From Mycobacterium sp. PO1 (GTDB taxonomy: Bacteria > Actinomycetota > Actinomycetes > Mycobacteriales > Mycobacteriaceae): a stretch of DNA of 64,000 nt. The notes below the pieces were generated by a model, which saw nothing but the letters and a program-made list of their open reading frames with translations, made no database searches and was not told the origin of the DNA. Location of the stretch: the NCBI RefSeq assembly GCF_017312405.1, contig NZ_BLTG01000013.1:1-64000 (forward strand), given 5' to 3'. The translations under genes were made by a program, and so were the position numbers. How positions within the stretch are numbered: the stretch's first letter is position 1; each line of letters starts with the position of its first letter. Positions 26,677-34,241 of this stretch are shown piece by piece.

Positions 26677-27939
26677 GTGACCGCTCTTTCGCCCGTCCTC
26701 AAGCAAGCAACCGGCGTGCTGGCCGCCCGCGGTGAAGGCGCCGTGCTCTACGACGAGGACAACCGACGGTATCTCGACTTCACCGCCGGCATCGGCGTCA
26801 CCAGCACCGGCCACTGCCACCCCCACGTCGTCGAGGCCGCCCAACGCCAGGTGGGCACGCTGATCCACGCGCAGTACACCACCGTCATGCACCGTCCCCT
26901 GCTCGACCTCGTCGACCGGCTCGGCGAGGTGCTGCCGGCGGGACTCGAGCGCATGTTCTTCACCAACTCCGGCAGCGAGGCCGTCGAGGCCGCGCTGCGG
27001 CTGGCGCGCCAAGCCACCGGGCGGCCCAACGTCGTGGTGTTCCACGGCGGCTTCCACGGCCGCACCGTCGCCGCCGCATCGATGACCACCTCGGGCACCA
27101 AGTTCCGGTCCGGCTTCGCGCCGATGATGGCCGGTGTGCACGTCGCCCCGTTCCCGGACCCGACGCACTACGGCTGGCCGGTCGAGCAGGCCACCGATTT
27201 CGCCCTGGCCCAACTGGATTACCTGCTGCAGACCATGACCGCGCCCGCCGACACCGCCGCGTTCGTCGTCGAACCGGTGCTCGGCGAGGGCGGTTACGTC
27301 CCTGCCAACGCCCGCTTCCTGGCCGGGCTGCGTGAGCGAGCCGACCAGCACGGCATCGTGCTGGTGATCGACGAGGTGCAGACCGGTGTCGGGCGTACCG
27401 GAAAGTTCTGGGGCCACGAACATTTCGCCTCGGACGGGTTCGTCCGGCCCGACGTCCTGATCACCGCCAAGGGCCTGGCGTCCGGGTTCCCGCTCTCGGC
27501 GATCGCGGCCACCGAGGAGCTGATGAGCAAGGCGTGGCCGGGCTCGCAGGGCGGCACCTACGGCGGCAACGCAGTGGCCTGCGCGGCGGCACTGGCGACG
27601 CTGGACGTGATCCGCGACGAGAACCTGGTCGACAACGCCGCCGCCCGCGGCGACCAGCTGCGTCAGGGGCTGCAGCTGGTCGCCGACAAGCACGACGCGA
27701 TCACCGACGTGCGTGGGCTGGGCCTGATGCTCGGCAACGAATTCCGCGACGCCGCAGGCAAACCCGACGGTGCGGCGGCGACGGCAGCCCAGCAGGAGGC
27801 TGCCCGCCGCGGCCTGCTGCTGCTGACCTGCGGGGCGTGGGGTCAGGTGGTGCGGTTCATCCCCGCGCTGGTGGTCGACGCCGATCAGGTGGACGAGGCG
27901 GTCGGCATCTGGGCCGACGCCGTCAACGCCGTCGGCTGA
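26677..27939 (+). CDS. class III omega-aminotransferase (GABA transaminase-like)
   Basis: A 420-residue PLP enzyme. TNSGSEAVEAALRLAR and FHGGFHGRT bind the cofactor phosphate, VLVIDEVQTGVGRTG carries the Asp that contacts the pyridine nitrogen, and LITAKGLASGFPL holds the Schiff-base Lys. The pattern is that of 4-aminobutyrate or related omega-amino acid transaminases. GTG at 26677 follows AAGGGA. Its divergent partner is the SSADH-type gene, so the amine is probably converted to an aldehyde and then an acid. Its last codons and stop are duplicated in a 45-bp tandem repeat. Confidence 0.9.
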   Translation: MTALSPVLKQATGVLAARGEGAVLYDEDNRRYLDFTAGIGVTSTGHCHPHVVEAAQRQVGTLIHAQYTTVMHRPLLDLVDRLGEVLPAGLERMFFTNSGSEAVEAALRLARQATGRPNVVVFHGGFHGRTVAAASMTTSGTKFRSGFAPMMAGVHVAPFPDPTHYGWPVEQATDFALAQLDYLLQTMTAPADTAAFVVEPVLGEGGYVPANARFLAGLRERADQHGIVLVIDEVQTGVGRTGKFWGHEHFASDGFVRPDVLITAKGLASGFPLSAIAATEELMSKAWPGSQGGTYGGNAVACAAALATLDVIRDENLVDNAAARGDQLRQGLQLVADKHDAITDVRGLGLMLGNEFRDAAGKPDGAAATAAQQEAARRGLLLLTCGAWGQVVRFIPALVVDADQVDEAVGIWADAVNAVG

Positions 27940-27999
27940 ACAAAGCAGCGCCGCTGGGCCGACGCCGTCAACGCCGTCGGCTGAACGACGCAGCGCCGC
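27910..27999. repeat. 45-bp tandem duplication spanning a stop codon
   Basis: Two copies, 27910-27954 and 27955-27999, differing at two bases. The first copy includes the aminotransferase's final codons (ADAVNAVG) and its stop; the second repeats them outside the gene. Confidence 0.93.
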
Positions 28000-28036
28000 T
28001 CGGCCAGGCGGTACAACGCCTTCGGCCGAGCGGCGC
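27993..28036. terminator. 13-bp perfect stem between convergent genes
   Basis: GCGCCGCTCGGCC (27993-28005) pairs exactly with GGCCGAGCGGCGC (28024-28036) around an 18-base loop. It lies between the aminotransferase and the convergent transporter gene and may terminate both. Confidence 0.65.
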
Positions 28037-28044
28037 CGACCGGC

Positions 28045-29430
28045 TCAGGACCGGCTGCCCGCCCCGACGAGCTCCAGTTGGGGCGGGGCTTCCGGGGTGC
28101 CCGGGATCTCGGTGCCGTTGATCGGGCACCGCGTGGTCTCGGGCACCTTCAACAGCGCGATGGCACCGATCACCACGGCGATCATCATGTAGAACGCGGG
28201 CCACAGGTTGTTGCCTGATTCGGCCACCAACCACTCGTTGACCGCCGGAGCGGTGCCGCCGAAGATCGACGTCGACACGTTGTAGGCGATCGCGAAGCCG
28301 GCGAAGCGCACCTGGGTCGGGAACATGGCCGGGAACATCGCCGAAATCGTCGCCAGCTGAGGCACATACAGCAGACCCAGCACCGCGAAGCCGATGATCG
28401 CGCCCACCACACCGGTGGACATCAGCATGAACATCGGCACCACCATGATGAACAGGCCGATCAGCGACACCCACCACATCGGCTTTCGACCGACCCGGTC
28501 GGACAGATGACCCGCGAAGGGCACGAACACCATCATCGCCAGCATGCCGATGATCGGGACCACCAGCGACATGTCGGTCGACAGCCCGATGCCCTGCTCG
28601 AGATAGGTCGGCATGTAGGACAGCAGCGTGTAGTTGACCACGTTGAGCGCGACCACCAGGCCGCCGAGCTTCAGGATCGGAGACCAGTAGCGGGTGATGA
28701 GGTCCTTGAACTCCGAGCCGATGTTCGCCTCTTCCTTGCCCTGATCCTCCAACTCCTTGAACACCGGGGTGTCCTCGAGCTTGGTTCTCAGATAGATACC
28801 GACGATGCCCAGCGGCGCGGCGATCAGGAACGGGATGCGCCAGCCCCAGCTGCCCATCTGGTCGTCGTTGAGCACCAGCGAGAAGCCGAGCATCAGCAGC
28901 GCACCGGCCGAGAAGCCGGCCAGCGTGCCGAATTCCAGGAAGCTGCCCATGAATCCGCGGCGGCGCGGCGGCGCGTACTCGGCCATGAAGGTAGCGGCAC
29001 CGCCGTACTCACCGCCGGTGGAGAAGCCCTGGATCATCCGCAGGCCGATCATCAGCACCGGCGCCCAGAAGCCGATCATGTCGTAGGTGGGCACCAGGCC
29101 CACACAGAAGGTCGCCGAAGCCATCAGCACGATCGTGATGGCGAGGATCTGGCGGCGACCGAGCCGGTCACCGAGCGGGCCCCACACGAACCCGCCCAGC
29201 GGGCGCACCAGGAAGGACACCGCGAACGTCATCAACGCGAAGAGCGTCGCCTCCGTGGTGTCACCGGGGAAGATGGCCGCCGAGATGTAGGTGACGCCGT
29301 AGGCGTAGAGGCCGTAGTCGAACCATTCGGTGGCGTTGCCGATCGCCGAGGCGGCGATGGCCTTTTTCAATACCCCAGGAGGGGCTTCGTCAGCAGAGTC
29401 GGCGGTCGGGGACTTGTCGGGGCTACTCAT
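28045..29430 (-). CDS. MHS-family MFS transporter (ProP-like)
   Basis: A 461-residue transporter with twelve predicted helices. ATEWFDYGLYAYGVTYIS in helix 1, the loop LGDRLGRRQILAITI between helices 2 and 3, and QGFSTGGEYGGAATFMAEYAP in helix 5 are diagnostic of the metabolite:H+ symporter group that includes ProP (proline, betaine, ectoine) and dicarboxylate carriers. It closes the catabolic cassette and is the obvious importer for its substrate. No copy of the palindromic operator lies in the 250 bases upstream. Confidence 0.9.
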   Translation of the reverse strand: MSSPDKSPTADSADEAPPGVLKKAIAASAIGNATEWFDYGLYAYGVTYISAAIFPGDTTEATLFALMTFAVSFLVRPLGGFVWGPLGDRLGRRQILAITIVLMASATFCVGLVPTYDMIGFWAPVLMIGLRMIQGFSTGGEYGGAATFMAEYAPPRRRGFMGSFLEFGTLAGFSAGALLMLGFSLVLNDDQMGSWGWRIPFLIAAPLGIVGIYLRTKLEDTPVFKELEDQGKEEANIGSEFKDLITRYWSPILKLGGLVVALNVVNYTLLSYMPTYLEQGIGLSTDMSLVVPIIGMLAMMVFVPFAGHLSDRVGRKPMWWVSLIGLFIMVVPMFMLMSTGVVGAIIGFAVLGLLYVPQLATISAMFPAMFPTQVRFAGFAIAYNVSTSIFGGTAPAVNEWLVAESGNNLWPAFYMMIAVVIGAIALLKVPETTRCPINGTEIPGTPEAPPQLELVGAGSRS

Positions 29431-29680
29431 GGGAAGCCTTCCTCAAATCAGGGTCGGCGTCGGAAGGCTGCTCCGCTGCAACGCCCACGAGGGGACTCAT
29501 TCCCGATCCGACACCCCAGGGTCAGCGGCTAGCAGTCAGCACACCGCTGACGCGGCAAGGGCTTTCTGTTATTTGGCTGTGCGCACCGGCGCCGAGAACA
29601 GGCTGTTCACGACTCCGACCCTGGCGGCTTACCCACAAGATCAGATCAGGAAACCCGGAAGTTTCTGGGAATTGTTCAGC

Positions 29681-30034
29681 TCAGCTGGAGGGGCATTCGT
29701 CGAACGCCGGACGCTCCACCTTCAGCGTCACCGAGTACTTCGCCGTCTCGGCGCCGGGTGCCGGCGACTGCCCGCACACCATCCAGTTCTCGTCGTTGTA
29801 GACCGCCAGGCGACCGGCGTCGACGTAGTTGATCTTGACCTGCTTGCCGCCCGTGGCCGACAGGATGGACTGCAGCGCCGGGTGCAGGATCATGCCCTTC
29901 ACATCCGGCATCTCCCACGTGGACTGGGTGCCGCCGGCGGCGGGATCGCCCTTGGCGGCCAGCGCCGGACTCGCCGTCACCACCGCGCCCATCATGCACA
30001 CCGCCGACACCGCCGCGACCAGATTCTTGTTCAT
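29681..30034 (-). CDS. secreted PASTA-like small protein, copy 2
   Basis: A 117-residue protein with a signal peptide (about 1-27, ASPALAAKG). The mature part contains WEMPDVKGMILHPALQSIL, NWMVCGQSPAPGAETA and VTLKVERP, a single PASTA-like domain with two cysteines. It is paralogous to the protein at 13319-13660. ATG at 30034 with AGGGGATGG upstream sets the start. Position just before sseA, with its twin just after maf, makes the pair the borders of the 16-kb cassette. Function unknown. Confidence 0.8.
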   Translation of the reverse strand: MNKNLVAAVSAVCMMGAVVTASPALAAKGDPAAGGTQSTWEMPDVKGMILHPALQSILSATGGKQVKINYVDAGRLAVYNDENWMVCGQSPAPGAETAKYSVTLKVERPAFDECPSS

Positions 30035-30266
30035 CGTCTGCCCATCCCCTTCAGGGAGTAAGAGAAGCTCACTGCCGCGCGACGCTGCCCAGCACGCTTG
30101 TGATCTTGAGATTAAGGCCTCTACCAGCGATGAGCCGGTGACCCCAGCGAACCGGCAGGAATCCCCCAGCGGCCCACCAGCCAGGTGGTGAGCGGGCTCA
30201 CTTCCCGGGGCGGCGCCGCAGGTCCCGGGCATCGGAAGCGGGCGGTCCCGACGGTAGGCTGGGCGC

Positions 30267-31175
30267 GTGCCGTTACCGCCTGATCCCAGCCCCGCCCTGC
30301 AGTCCTACGCCCACCCGGAACGTCTGGTCACCGCCGACTGGCTGTCCGGCAACCTCGGCCGCCCCGGCCTGGCCATCGTCGAGTCCGACGAGGATGTGCT
30401 GCTCTACGACACCGGCCACATCCCCGGCGCCGTCAAGATCGACTGGCACACCGACCTCAACGACCCCGAGGTGCGCGACTACATCACCGGCGAGCAGTTC
30501 GCCGAGCTGATGAACCGCAAAGGCATCTCCCGCGAGGACACCGTCGTCATCTACGGCGACAAGAGCAACTGGTGGGCCGCCTACGCGCTGTGGGTGTTCA
30601 CCCTGTTCGGCCACCCCGACGTCCGCCTGCTCGACGGCGGCCGCAACCTGTGGATCTCCGATGGCCGTGACACCACCCTCGACGTGCCGTCCAAACAGGC
30701 CACCGGCTACCCGGTGGTCGAGCGCAACGACGCCCCGATCCGTGCGTTCAAAGAAGACGTGCTGGCCATCCTGGGCAAGCAACCGTTGATCGACGTCCGC
30801 TCGCCGCAGGAGTACACCGGTGAGCGCACCCACATGCCCGACTACCCCGAAGAAGGCGCGCTGCGCGGCGGCCACATCCCGACCGCCGTGTCGATCCCGT
30901 GGGCCAAGGCCGCCCAGGACAACGGCAAGTTCCGGTCCCGCGCCGAACTCGACGAGCTCTACGGGCAGTTCGCCCCCTCCGGCGGCACCGACTCGGGAGT
31001 CATCGCCTACTGCCGCATCGGGGAACGCTCCAGCCACACCTGGTTCGTGCTGACCCACCTGCTCGGCATGGAGGGCGTGCGCAACTACGACGGCTCGTGG
31101 ACCGAATGGGGCAACGCCGTGCGGGTGCCCGTGACCACCGGATCCGATCCGGGGGATGCGCCCGGCGCCTCATGA
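30267..31175 (+). CDS. sseA: thiosulfate/3-mercaptopyruvate sulfurtransferase SseA
   Basis: A 302-residue double-rhodanese protein. The first domain (about 20-150) contains [19 protein letters not shown] and lacks the active Cys; the second (about 160-290) carries C249 in the active loop YCRIGERS. It transfers sulfur from thiosulfate or 3-mercaptopyruvate to acceptors. The gene overlaps the SufE-like gene by four bases (ATGA), as expected for the mycobacterial sseA-Rv3284 pair. Start is GTG at 30267. Confidence 0.94.
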   Translation: MPLPPDPSPALQSYAHPERLVTADWLSGNLGRPGLAIVESDEDVLLYDTGHIPGAVKIDWHTDLNDPEVRDYITGEQFAELMNRKGISREDTVVIYGDKSNWWAAYALWVFTLFGHPDVRLLDGGRNLWISDGRDTTLDVPSKQATGYPVVERNDAPIRAFKEDVLAILGKQPLIDVRSPQEYTGERTHMPDYPEEGALRGGHIPTAVSIPWAKAAQDNGKFRSRAELDELYGQFAPSGGTDSGVIAYCRIGERSSHTWFVLTHLLGMEGVRNYDGSWTEWGNAVRVPVTTGSDPGDAPGAS

Positions 31176-31582
31176 GCATGCCGGCTGCCCTGGCCGAGGT
31201 CGTCTCGGATTTCCAGGAGGTGGACGGGCAGGACAAGCTCGCCCTGCTGCTGGAGTTCGCCGACGAGCTGCCCGCGCTGCCCGCCGACCTCGAGGAGGCG
31301 GCGATGGAACCGGTGCCCGAATGCCAGTCGCCGCTGTTCCTGCATGTCGACGCCGAGGACCGCAGCCAGGTGCGGCTGCATTTCAGCGCGCCGGCCGAAG
31401 CGCCGACCACCCGGGGGTTCGCCGCCATCCTGGCTGCCGGCCTGGACGGGCAGTCGGCCGAGGACATCCTGGCCGTGCCCGACGACTTCTACACCGACCT
31501 CGGGCTGGCGGCGCTGATCAGCCCGCTGCGGTTGCGGGGCATGTCGGCGATGCTGGCGCGCATCAAGAAGCGGCTCAAGTAG
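31172..31582 (+). CDS. SufE-like protein
   Basis: A 136-residue protein recognised as SufE-like from [17 protein letters not shown], the reactive Cys in VPECQSPLF, and the C-terminal [16 protein letters not shown]. SufE accepts persulfide sulfur from cysteine desulfurases; next to SseA it probably accepts sulfur from the rhodanese. Translation is coupled to sseA by ATGA overlap. Confidence 0.92.
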   Translation: MSMPAALAEVVSDFQEVDGQDKLALLLEFADELPALPADLEEAAMEPVPECQSPLFLHVDAEDRSQVRLHFSAPAEAPTTRGFAAILAAGLDGQSAEDILAVPDDFYTDLGLAALISPLRLRGMSAMLARIKKRLK

Positions 31583-31625
31583 GCGCAAGCGGTCCCGGAT
31601 CTTCTCACGGCAACCGGGGCTGTCG

Positions 31626-33260
31626 TCAGACGTGGCTGCGGGCGTGCTCGACCGCGTCGTCGAGCGAGTCGATCAGATGGTTCTCGTGCCGCAGTGAGTC
31701 GATCACCCCGACGTTGGCCAGCAGAGCGCGGTGTTCGGGACGCACCCCCTTGATGATCACCGTGACTCCGCGCGATTCCAGTTCCTCGGCGATCTGCGCC
31801 AGCGTGTGCGCGCCGGTGGCGTCGAGCATGCCCAGCTGCGACATCCGGATGATCACGACCTTCACGTCCGGATGCTCGGCGTCGGTGATGGTGTTCGAAA
31901 TGCGCTCCGCCGCACCGAAGAACATCGCACCGTCGAGACGCAGCACGGCGATCTTCTCGTCGCCGGGGCGCGGCGGGCCGGGCAGCTCCTCGCGGGTGAC
32001 GCTGCTGCGCCGGGCGACACTGCGCAGCGCGAAGACCGCCGCGACCACCACCCCGATCTGCACCGCCTCGATCAGGTCGAACCCGACGGTGATCACCGCG
32101 GTCAGTACGAACGTCACCGCGTCGGAGCGGGTCGAGGCGAGGAGCCGGCCCACGGTGCGGAACGAGACCATGCGCACCGACGTCACCATCAGCACGGCGG
32201 CCAGCGCCGTCAGCGGTATCGCCGCAACAGGACCGCTGGCCAGGTAGACCACCGCCAGCAACACCAGAGAATGCACGATCGCCGACACCCGGGTGCGGGC
32301 GCCCGAGCGCACGTTGACGGCCGTCCGGGCGATCGCGCCGGTGGCCGGCATGCCGCCGAACACCCCGGACGCCACCGACGCCAGCCCCTGCCCGACCAGT
32401 TCACGGTTCGGGTCGTAGGGGCCGGTGGGCGACATCGTGGCCGCCACCCGCGCCGACAACAGTGATTCGATGGCGGCGAGCGCGGCGATCGCCAAAGCGG
32501 CCCCGAGCAGCGTTCGCAGCGCACCGAAGTCGGCATGTGGCAGCACCGGGGCCGGAAGCTGGCTGGGCAGTTCACCGATCCGGGCGACCGGAAGACCGAG
32601 CGCGACCACGAGCACGGTGGCCGCGATGACCGCCACCAGTGACTCCGGCATCGCGCGGTGGATTCGGGGCAGCACCACCATCACGGCGGCCACCAGCACG
32701 GTGACGAGCAGCGCCGGTCCAGCGAGCGACCAGTCGACCCCGAGGACAGCCCGGAACGCGGCGACCAGCGGAGACGCCCCGGGTGATGCGGACTGACCGA
32801 GTGCGGCCGGAACTTGCTGCAGGAAGATGATCGCGGCGATACCGAGGGTGAAGCCCTCGATGACCGGCCACGGAATGAACGTGACCGCCCGTCCCAGCCC
32901 GGTCACACCGGCCAGCAGCACGAGCACCCCGGCCAGCACCGTGACCATCGCCAGGGAACCCATCCCGTAGTGCGCCACGACGGGCGCCAGCACCACCGCC
33001 ATCGCGCCGGTCGGCCCCGACACCTGCACGTGCGAGCCCCCGAACACCGCGGCCACGAGTCCCGCGACCACCGCGGTGATCAGACCGGCGGCCGCCCCCG
33101 CGCCGGAACTGATACCGAAAGCCAGTGCGAGCGGCAACGCGACAACCCCGACGGTCACGCCTGCCAAGACATCCCGGCGCCACGACCGCGACAGCCCGGC
33201 GTAATCGGAGCGGCGCGGCAGTAACGAGCGGGCGTGCCGGAGTCCGCCGACGAGCGTCAC
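31626..33260 (-). CDS. SulP/SLC26 family anion transporter with STAS domain
   Basis: A 544-residue protein with ten to twelve helices followed by a C-terminal STAS domain (about 430-540: VAVLRLDGAMFFGAAERI, RMSQLGMLDATGAHTL). The N-terminus DVLAGVTVGVVALPLALAFG is the SulP entry motif. It could import sulfate, bicarbonate or another anion. GTG at 33260 overlaps the arsR-like stop as GTGA, so regulator and transporter form one operon. It is convergent with the SufE-like gene, adjacent to sulfur-transfer genes, which makes sulfate plausible but not shown. Confidence 0.9.
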   Translation of the reverse strand: MTLVGGLRHARSLLPRRSDYAGLSRSWRRDVLAGVTVGVVALPLALAFGISSGAGAAAGLITAVVAGLVAAVFGGSHVQVSGPTGAMAVVLAPVVAHYGMGSLAMVTVLAGVLVLLAGVTGLGRAVTFIPWPVIEGFTLGIAAIIFLQQVPAALGQSASPGASPLVAAFRAVLGVDWSLAGPALLVTVLVAAVMVVLPRIHRAMPESLVAVIAATVLVVALGLPVARIGELPSQLPAPVLPHADFGALRTLLGAALAIAALAAIESLLSARVAATMSPTGPYDPNRELVGQGLASVASGVFGGMPATGAIARTAVNVRSGARTRVSAIVHSLVLLAVVYLASGPVAAIPLTALAAVLMVTSVRMVSFRTVGRLLASTRSDAVTFVLTAVITVGFDLIEAVQIGVVVAAVFALRSVARRSSVTREELPGPPRPGDEKIAVLRLDGAMFFGAAERISNTITDAEHPDVKVVIIRMSQLGMLDATGAHTLAQIAEELESRGVTVIIKGVRPEHRALLANVGVIDSLRHENHLIDSLDDAVEHARSHV

Positions 33261-33631
33261 GGCTGTCCGACGGGCGGCAGGGAGCCCAGCATCTCGAGCT
33301 GATCGCGGCGCGCACCCAGGGTGTCGGTGAGGAAAGTCCGGGCGATCAGCAACAGTTCCGAGATCTTGGGGTGGGCGAGCTCGTAGTACACCGCGTTGCC
33401 GACCCGCTCACCGCTGACGACGTAGTGCCGCTTGAGCACCGCCAGATGCTGGGAGAGCAGGGTCGGCTCGAGCCCGGTCTCGGCGAGGATCTCGCTGACC
33501 GGGGTGGGGCGCCTGGTGGACGACAGGATCTCCAGAATGCGGATGCGGGCGGGATGGGCGAGCGCCTTGAACAGGTTGGCCTTGATCTCGTAGAGGGGCC
33601 GCTCGGCGGAATCCCGGAAACTCGGCGCCAT
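33257..33631 (-). CDS. ArsR/SmtB-family regulator without cysteines
   Basis: A 124-residue winged-helix protein. AHPARIRILEILSS, TGLEPTLLSQHLAVLKRHYVV and GNAVYYELAHP are the ArsR fold. It contains no cysteine, so a thiol-based metal or persulfide sensor of the CadC/BigR kind is excluded; metal sensing through His/Asp or another signal remains possible. ATG at 33631 is favoured over an upstream Met by family length. It is cotranscribed with the SulP gene, downstream of an inverted repeat at 33646-33673. Confidence 0.88.
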   Translation of the reverse strand: MAPSFRDSAERPLYEIKANLFKALAHPARIRILEILSSTRRPTPVSEILAETGLEPTLLSQHLAVLKRHYVVSGERVGNAVYYELAHPKISELLLIARTFLTDTLGARRDQLEMLGSLPPVGQP

Positions 33632-33645
33632 CCGACCTCCGACTT

Positions 33646-33673
33646 GATGGATTGAGCACAATCGCAATTCATC
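33646..33673. promoter_or_regulatory. candidate ArsR operator
   Basis: GATGGATTG (33646-33654) and CAATTCATC (33665-33673) form a 9-bp inverted repeat with one mismatch and a 10-base spacer, just upstream of the arsR-like start. An inner ATTG-AGCA-CAAT lies within it. Confidence 0.5.
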
Positions 33674-33827
33674 ATATCGGTTGTCGCGCGCGACTGGTGA
33701 CCGGCTCCCTGGTGCGCTTCAGAGGTTGCGCCGCAGTGACTGAATCCAATAATTGGCGTCGCGGGTGCGAGTGCGTTGCGCCAGTATCTTTTTGCCAGCA
33801 CAGGCACAATCGTTTTTTGGGGGACGC

Positions 33828-34193
33828 ATGAGCACCATTCGCGTTGAGTTCGCCCCCGGGTTCAATCTCGGCGACGATGCCGTGTTGCTGGCTATGGATG
33901 GAGACGGAGTGAAGAAATTCACCTCCGCGCTGCAAGCCGCCGTAAAAGACGGTGGCGGGCAACTCCAGCATGGAGACTTCGCCCATCAGTTTCTGATCCA
34001 ACCTGGCGATCCAGAAGTGGAAGTAGACCGTTCTCGGGTCGTCTGGCGGCTCGATCAAGCCAAGGCAAGCGAGGTGATCGCCGACCTGATTGCACTTGGA
34101 GACGGTGGCCGCCCCGGACATCAATATGTCGATATTTCGAGTCCCGCCGACACGCTCGTCCTCTCCTGCGACGAATACGTCGGTCAGTCCTAG
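33828..34193 (+). CDS. small cytoplasmic protein of unknown function
   Basis: A 121-residue protein with no signal peptide or membrane segment. It reads as mixed alpha/beta: LLAMDGDGVKKFTSALQAAVKDG, a beta-like stretch FLIQPGDPEVEVDRSRVVWRLD, then a helix KASEVIADLIAL and VDISSPADTLVLSCDEYV. ATG at 33828 follows a GGGGGA site. Flanked by the arsR-sulP operon (divergent) and a convergent SLC13 gene, it appears to be a single-gene unit. I do not recognise the family. Confidence 0.65.
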   Translation: MSTIRVEFAPGFNLGDDAVLLAMDGDGVKKFTSALQAAVKDGGGQLQHGDFAHQFLIQPGDPEVEVDRSRVVWRLDQAKASEVIADLIALGDGGRPGHQYVDISSPADTLVLSCDEYVGQS

Positions 34194-34241
34194 TACCAGC
34201 TGGCGGCGCGAACCCTACCCAGGTGAATAAGGGGCGCCGGC

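Noticed and set aside
18165..27939. A complete ectoine/hydroxyectoine degradation cluster
   Set aside because: EutA-like, transaminase, SSADH and ProP-like parts exist, but ectoine hydrolase and the deacetylase are missing; kept only as a hypothesis.
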